A stretch of 64,000 nt of DNA. Source: Hansschlegelia quercus (lineage in GTDB: Bacteria; Pseudomonadota; Alphaproteobacteria; Rhizobiales; Methylopilaceae). Position numbers and translations under genes: made by a program. Below, one piece after another: positions 59,745-64,000 of this stretch; positions within the stretch are counted from its first letter, which is position 1, and every line of letters begins with the position of its first letter. The notes below the pieces were generated by a model, which saw nothing but the letters and a program-made list of their open reading frames with translations, searched no databases and was not told where the DNA came from. The stretch covers positions 62,001 through 126,000 of the forward strand of contig NZ_SIUB01000003.1 of NCBI RefSeq assembly GCF_004310425.1. The letters run 5' to 3'.

Positions 59745-60527
59745 ATGAGCGCCCGCCGCCCCATCGCGAAACTTCTGGCGGCCGTCTTCGCGCTGCTCGC
59801 GGCTATGAGCCTCCCCGCCCGCGCGGAGCTCACATTTCCCGCCTTCTCGAACACCGTCGTCGACGAAGCCAACGTCCTTCCGGACGACGCCGAGCAGGCC
59901 CTCGTCGCCAAGCTCAAAGGCTTCCAGGACCGCAGCGGTCACCAGTTCGCCGTCGCGACCGTTCCGTCGCTGCAGGGAACGAGCGTCGAGGATTTCGGCA
60001 ACCAGCTGTTTCGCGCGTGGAAGCTGGGCGACGCCAAGCGCAATGACGGCGTGCTGCTGCTGGTCGCGCCCAACGAGCGCAAGGTCCGCATCGAGGTCGG
60101 CTACGGGCTCGAGGGCGACCTGACGGACTTGGTCTCCGGCTTCATCATCCGCAACGCTGTCCTGCCGCGCTTCAAGGCCGGCGACATTACAGGCGGGATC
60201 AACCGCGGCGTCGACGACGCGATCGCGGTCTTCTCCGGGCAGGCTGACGACTACAAGGCGCGAGCCGCCGAGACGGCGGACGACGAAATGCCGCTCGAGA
60301 CCAAGATCTTCCTGATCGTCTTCTGCCTGATCTTCGTCTTCATTTTTATCCGAGCGTTCCGTCAGGGCGGACGCGGCGGGCGCGGGCGGGCGAGCCCATG
60401 GATCGTCGGCGGGCCCGGCTGGGGCGGAGGAGGCGGCGGCTTCGGAGGAGGTTTCGGCGGAGGAGGCGGCTTCGGCGGGGGCGGGGGCGGCTCGTCCGGC
60501 GGCGGCGGAGCGTCGGGCGGATGGTGA
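59745..60527 (+). CDS. TPM-domain protein with signal peptide and Gly-rich tail (YgcG-like)
   Basis: A 260-residue protein. Residues 1-28 form a signal peptide (LLAAVFALLAAMSLPARA). The TPM domain follows (VVDEANVLPDDAEQALVAKL, VGYGLEGDLTDLVSGFIIRNAVLPRFK). A transmembrane helix (IFLIVFCLIFVFIFI) then leads into a nearly pure glycine tail ending SSGGGGASGGW. The domain is best known from plant photosystem maintenance phosphatases and YgcG proteins; the bacterial role is unclear, perhaps envelope maintenance. ATG 59745 fits the signal peptide. Confidence 0.88.
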   Translation: MSARRPIAKLLAAVFALLAAMSLPARAELTFPAFSNTVVDEANVLPDDAEQALVAKLKGFQDRSGHQFAVATVPSLQGTSVEDFGNQLFRAWKLGDAKRNDGVLLLVAPNERKVRIEVGYGLEGDLTDLVSGFIIRNAVLPRFKAGDITGGINRGVDDAIAVFSGQADDYKARAAETADDEMPLETKIFLIVFCLIFVFIFIRAFRQGGRGGRGRASPWIVGGPGWGGGGGGFGGGFGGGGGFGGGGGGSSGGGGASGGW

Positions 60528-61147
60528 CGCGCGAGCCTCTCACCGACCTCGAACGTGACCGGATCGCAGACGCCGTGCGCCTCGCCGAGACGCGCACCGC
60601 AGCCGAGATCGTCGTCGCGATCGAAACCGATTCCTGCGAGGAGTTCGACGCTACGGTCGCCCTTGTCGCCGCCGGCCTGATCGCGATCGCGTCAGCGGCG
60701 CCCCTCGACTTCCTCGGGCTGACCGAAACGATGGTGGTCGCCGTCCAGTTCGCGCTTTTCGCAATGCTGGCGACGGTCGCCGCTTCGTCGCGGGCCCGGT
60801 CGGTTCTCGGCCTGACGCGCCTGCCGGGCTCCGCCGCCCGCCGGGCTGCGCAGAAGGCGTTCGACGAACTCGGCCTCGCCCGCACCCGCGAGCGCACCGG
60901 CGTATTGATCCACGTCGCGCTTGCCGAACGTCACGTCGAGGTGATCGCCGACGAGGGGGTCCACGCCGCGGTCGCGCCGGAGACCTGGGACGAACTGGTG
61001 GAGGCGATCGTCGGGGCCGCCAAAGCCGGGCATCTAGCCGACGGCGTCGTTCGTGCGGTTCAGCGATGCGGCGAGGCTCTCGCCGACGTCCTCCCCCCCA
61101 CGAGGGGCGTGGGGGACGAACTGCCGAACGCGCCCGTGACGCGGTAA
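60521..61147 (+). CDS. Second TPM-domain membrane protein
   Basis: A 208-residue protein with a second TPM domain, here split by two membrane segments (VALVAAGLIAIASAAPL and MVVAVQFALFAMLATVAA). The domain reads EIVVAIETDSCEEF at the start and ERTGVLIHVALAERHVEVIADEGVHAAV at about 120-147. It overlaps the 3' end of the previous TPM gene (ATG 60521 or GTG 60524), so the two are coupled. LemA, the usual third partner of such pairs, is not adjacent. Confidence 0.85.
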   Translation: MVTREPLTDLERDRIADAVRLAETRTAAEIVVAIETDSCEEFDATVALVAAGLIAIASAAPLDFLGLTETMVVAVQFALFAMLATVAASSRARSVLGLTRLPGSAARRAAQKAFDELGLARTRERTGVLIHVALAERHVEVIADEGVHAAVAPETWDELVEAIVGAAKAGHLADGVVRAVQRCGEALADVLPPTRGVGDELPNAPVTR

Positions 61148-61150
61148 GCC

Positions 61151-61930
61151 TCAGCGGTTCTTGAACGCCGGCTTCCGCTTCTCGACGAAAGCGGCCATCC
61201 CTTCGGTCTGGTCGTCCGTCGCGAACATCGCCTGGAACATCCGACGCTCGAACCGCACGCCTTCCGACAGGCCGACTTCCGCCGCAACGTCGACCGCCTC
61301 CTTGGCGGCAAGCACCGCCGCGCGGGAGAACGAGGCGATCTTCGCCCCAGCCTCCAGCGCCTCGTCGAGCAGCGTCTCCGCCGGGACGATCCGCGACACC
61401 AGCCCTGCGCGCTCCGCCTCTTCCGCGTCCATCATCCGGCCGGTCAGGATCAGGTCCATGGCCTTCGCCTTGCCGACTGCGCGGGTCAGCCGCTGCGTGC
61501 CGCCGAAGCCCGGAATGATGCCGAGCGTGATCTCGGGCTGACCGAACTTCGCGGTCGGGCTCGCGAACACCAGGTCGCACATCTGGGCGAGTTCCGACCC
61601 GCCGCCGAGCGCATAGCCCGACACCGCCGCGATCCGCGGCTTGCGGCAGCCGACGACGCGCCTCCACGCGCCGCCGAGGTCGGCGAGATAGACGTCGGCG
61701 AAGCTCTTGTCCGCCATCTCCCGGATGTCTGCGCCCGCCGCGAACGCCTTTTCGGCGCCCGTGATCACCACCGCCCCGACCACCTCGTCAAACTCGAAAG
61801 CCTCCAGGGCCTCGCCGAGTTCGCGGATAAGCGCCGCGTTCAAGGCGTTCAGCGCCTTGGGGCGATTGAGCGTGATGAGGCCGACAGTCTCACGAGTTTC
61901 GACGACGAGGGTTTCGTAAGGAGCGGTCAT
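61151..61930 (-). CDS. Enoyl-CoA hydratase
   Basis: A 259-residue crotonase. Both hydratase glutamates are present, in [14 protein letters not shown] and [20 protein letters not shown], and the oxyanion hole [10 protein letters not shown] is intact. It hydrates enoyl-CoA in beta-oxidation. It contrasts with the crotonase at 21995, where these glutamates are missing. Convergent with the TPM genes, whose stop is three bases away. An enoyl-CoA hydratase beside mutM is a common order in Hyphomicrobiales. Confidence 0.94.
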   Translation of the reverse strand: MTAPYETLVVETRETVGLITLNRPKALNALNAALIRELGEALEAFEFDEVVGAVVITGAEKAFAAGADIREMADKSFADVYLADLGGAWRRVVGCRKPRIAAVSGYALGGGSELAQMCDLVFASPTAKFGQPEITLGIIPGFGGTQRLTRAVGKAKAMDLILTGRMMDAEEAERAGLVSRIVPAETLLDEALEAGAKIASFSRAAVLAAKEAVDVAAEVGLSEGVRFERRMFQAMFATDDQTEGMAAFVEKRKPAFKNR

Positions 61931-61951
61931 GCGGCCTCGATCGTAGAGAAC

Positions 61952-62044
61952 GTCATCCCGGCCGCAGAGCCGGGATCGTTCACAGCATAAGGCGCTTTAT
62001 CCGGATGACGATCCCGGATCGGCTGAGGGCCGGTGCGGGACGAC
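61952..62044. repeat. GTCATCCCGG palindromic intergenic repeat, copy 3 (degenerate right end)
   Basis: GTCATCCCGG at 61952-61961 opens the element; the right end GCGGGACGAC (62035-62044) differs from the perfect reverse complement by two bases. Internal GAGCCGGGATCGTT, CCGGATGACGATCCCGGATCG pieces match the other copies. It fills the gap between the enoyl-CoA hydratase and mutM genes. Confidence 0.75.
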
Positions 62045-62059
62045 GACCTTCTGCGAACG

Positions 62060-62941
62060 TCACTTCTGGCAGACCGGGCAGAAGAACGTCGACCGCCCCG
62101 TCTGCACGATCCGCTTCACGATCCCCCGGCAGCCCGGCGTCAGGCAAGGCTCGTCTTCGCGATCGTAGACCCGGAAGGAATGCTGGAAATAGCCGAGCTC
62201 GCCGTCGGCGTGGGAGAAGTCGCGCAGCGTCGAGCCGCCTGCTGCGATCGCGTCCTCCAGAACGTTGCGGATCGCGACTGCGAGGTCACCGGCCTTTGGC
62301 CTGGGGCCGCCATTCGCCTTGGCGATTGTGCCAGCCAGCCGCTTCGGCGACAGGCGCGAACGGTGGAGCGCCTCGCACACATAGATGTTGCCGAGGCCGG
62401 CGATCAGCCGCTGGTCGAGCAGCGCGGCCTTCAGGCTCGTCTGCTTGTTTCGGAACAGTTTCGCCAGCAGGGCGCCGTCGAGTTCATTGCCGAGCGGCTC
62501 TATGCCCATGCGGCTGAACAGAGGATGCGCCATGAGCGTGGCGCGTGGCGCAAGCAGCATGAAGCCGAAGCGCCGTGGGTCGTTGTACGTGATCACCGCG
62601 CCGCCGGACATGCGGAACTCGACGTGATCGTGCGCGGCGGCTTTCGAGCGCGGATGGTGGAAGGCGCCCGGCGTCGCTGCCTCATCGCCGAGATCGACCC
62701 GGAACGAGCCGGACATGCCGAGATGCATCACCAGCGTCTCGCCGTCGTCAAGATCGGCCAACAGATATTTCGCCCGGCGTCCGAGCGAGACGACGGTGCG
62801 ACCGGTCAAGCGTTCCGCGAAACGCTCGGGAAAAGGAAAGCGCAGATCCGGGCGGCGGGCTTCAACCTGCTCGATCCGCCGCCCTTCCATGACCGGCGCA
62901 AGGCCCCGCCGGACGGTCTCGACCTCGGGAAGCTCGGGCAC
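62060..62941 (-). CDS. mutM: Formamidopyrimidine-DNA glycosylase (MutM/Fpg)
   Basis: A 293-residue DNA glycosylase removing 8-oxoguanine. It starts [14 protein letters not shown], with the catalytic Pro2 and Glu3. [18 protein letters not shown] is the helix-two-turn-helix, and the zinc finger is [17 protein letters not shown]-x-STFFCPVC at the C terminus, with four cysteines. It begins six bases after the hemE stop on the same strand. Confidence 0.97.
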   Translation of the reverse strand: MPELPEVETVRRGLAPVMEGRRIEQVEARRPDLRFPFPERFAERLTGRTVVSLGRRAKYLLADLDDGETLVMHLGMSGSFRVDLGDEAATPGAFHHPRSKAAAHDHVEFRMSGGAVITYNDPRRFGFMLLAPRATLMAHPLFSRMGIEPLGNELDGALLAKLFRNKQTSLKAALLDQRLIAGLGNIYVCEALHRSRLSPKRLAGTIAKANGGPRPKAGDLAVAIRNVLEDAIAAGGSTLRDFSHADGELGYFQHSFRVYDREDEPCLTPGCRGIVKRIVQTGRSTFFCPVCQK

Positions 62942-62947
62942 GCCGCC

Positions 62948-64000
62948 TCAGCCCGCGCTGCGGACCCGCGCGACAAGCTGAGCGACATGCTCCGGCGGCG
63001 TCTGCTGGCGCACGCCATGGCCGAGATTGAGGATCAGCGGAAACCCGCTCAGGGCGTCCAGGACTGCGTCGACGGCTCGATCAAGCGCGGGACCCCCGGC
63101 GACCAGTGCAATCGGGTCCACGGCCCCCTGGAGGGCGATGTGGGAGGGAACCGCCGCGCGTGCGGCCGCAGGATCCTCCGATGTGCCGATTCCAAAACCC
63201 TGCGCCGGGATGGCGCGGGCGAAGGCCCCGAGCTTGGTCCCGGCGCCGCGAGCGAAGGCGATGATCTTCGCGTCAGGAACCTCAGCCCGCACCTTGTCGC
63301 AAAGCGCCTTGATCGGCGCAGTCGACCAACGCTCGAACTCCGACGGCGGCAGGTCGCCGCTCCAGCTGTCGAAGATCTGCACGGCGTCCGCGCCAGCCTT
63401 GAGCTGCGCGACGAGATGCGCGGCGGAGGCTTCCACCAGCATGTCCATCAGCGCCTGGAACGTTTCTGGCTCGCGATAGGCGAGCAGCCGCGCCGGGGCT
63501 TGCTCGTCGCCGCCGCGTCCGGCGACCATATAGGTCGCAACCGTGTAAGGCGCGCCGCAGAACCCGATCAGCGCCTTATTCTGCGAGAGCTCGGAGCGCA
63601 CGCGGGAGACAGTCTCGTAGACCGGCGAGAGCATCGCAAGATCGATCGTCTCGCGAAGCCTCTTGAACTCGCCGAGCGACGTCACCGGATCGAGCCGCGG
63701 CCCTTCGCCTTCGACGAAGCGAACGTTCTGGCCGAGCGCATGGGGCACGACCAGGATGTCGGAGAACAGGATCGCCGCGTCGAGATCGAAGCGGCGGATC
63801 GGCTGGAGCGTGACCTCGGTCGCGAAATCGGGCGTGTAGCAGAGGTCGAGGAAGCCGCCGGCCCTGGCCCGAAGCTCCCGATATTCCGGGAGATAGCGGC
63901 CCGCCTGCCGCATCAGCCAGACCGGAGGCGTCTTCTGGGTCTCTCCGGAGAGCGCCTTCAGGAAGCGCGAAGCCTCTCGCGTCGAAGGCTCGGCGAGCCG
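62948..64000 (-). CDS. hemE: Uroporphyrinogen decarboxylase, 5' end off the right edge
   Basis: 351 codons are visible, open to the right edge, so the first few residues are missing. WLMRQAGRYLPEYRELRARAGGFLDLC is the canonical N-terminal signature with the Arg residues and GF. IFDSWSGDLPP and LNLGHGVRQQTPPEHV are further conserved motifs. It decarboxylates uroporphyrinogen III to coproporphyrinogen III in haem synthesis. Its stop is six bases before the mutM start. The upstream frame FLKALSGETQKTPPVW shows the true start lies farther right. Confidence 0.96.
   Translation of the reverse strand, partial: RLAEPSTREASRFLKALSGETQKTPPVWLMRQAGRYLPEYRELRARAGGFLDLCYTPDFATEVTLQPIRRFDLDAAILFSDILVVPHALGQNVRFVEGEGPRLDPVTSLGEFKRLRETIDLAMLSPVYETVSRVRSELSQNKALIGFCGAPYTVATYMVAGRGGDEQAPARLLAYREPETFQALMDMLVEASAAHLVAQLKAGADAVQIFDSWSGDLPPSEFERWSTAPIKALCDKVRAEVPDAKIIAFARGAGTKLGAFARAIPAQGFGIGTSEDPAAARAAVPSHIALQGAVDPIALVAGGPALDRAVDAVLDALSGFPLILNLGHGVRQQTPPEHVAQLVARVRSAG

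Overview
The window is GC-rich, densely packed and typical of an alphaproteobacterium of the order Hyphomicrobiales. The evidence is the hemE/mutM/ubiE/ubiB/coaBC/dut/rho/hemJ set of core genes, the ActR/RegA redox regulator near xthA, UPF0178, and the PaoABC-type aldehyde oxidoreductase. Genus and species cannot be fixed from the sequence alone. No rRNA, intact tRNA, CRISPR array or recognisable transposase was seen.

The window has two halves. From 1 to about 45.9 kb it is accessory and catabolic: transporters, oxidoreductases, metal resistance, several gene remnants, and a relaxase-like gene at the far end. From 46.2 kb to the right edge it is housekeeping. At the junction (45897-45924) lies a detached 3' end resembling tRNA-Ser with a terminator-like hairpin behind it, which looks like the attachment-site scar of an integrated island.

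Layout. 1-4.5 kb: riboflavin genes (ribA part, ribB), an FMN reductase, dodecin, an AtzH-like protein, an unusual metallo-beta-lactamase-fold protein and a RutA-like flavin monooxygenase, all on the minus strand. 4.75-8.4 kb: a divergent sugar-type ABC importer with a TorT-like binding protein. 8.5-11.5 kb: a maleate-isomerase-family protein, a LysR regulator and a biuret-hydrolase-like amidohydrolase. 11.5-15.8 kb: a minus-strand operon joining a nitrate/sulfonate/taurine-type ABC importer to a cobalt-type nitrile hydratase and its accessory protein. 16.3-24.3 kb: a 4-hydroxyphenylacetate hydroxylase remnant, a tripartite tricarboxylate transporter, a GntR regulator, a CoA transferase, an atypical crotonase, an AbrB-type membrane protein and an AraC remnant. 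24.4-32.5 kb: a copper-resistance cluster (CsoR repressor, P-type ATPase, multicopper oxidase, TolC-like lipoprotein, cupredoxin, CusF-like and DUF305 proteins) controlled from a divergent promoter with two operator palindromes. 32.7-39.7 kb: two aldo/keto reductases, PaoABC and a LysR regulator, with a repeated LysR-type palindrome. 39.7-45.4 kb: a gene-poor stretch, then a translationally coupled GIY-YIG nuclease plus soluble FtsH-like AAA+/M41 protease pair, facing a MobV-like relaxase.

46.2-64 kb: a Crp/Fnr regulator, xthA, a HAD phosphatase, ActR, infC (probable AUU start), UPF0178, an NAPE-PLD-like hydrolase, cysK with an Rrf2 regulator, dut, coaBC, ubiB, ubiE, hemJ, rho, two TPM-domain proteins, enoyl-CoA hydratase, mutM and hemE (runs off the right edge). 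Three intergenic gaps here carry the same palindromic repeat.

The strongest candidate for something undescribed is the GIY-YIG/AAA-M41 pair at 40.9-44.1 kb. The nitrile hydratase operon with a dedicated importer is the next most interesting.
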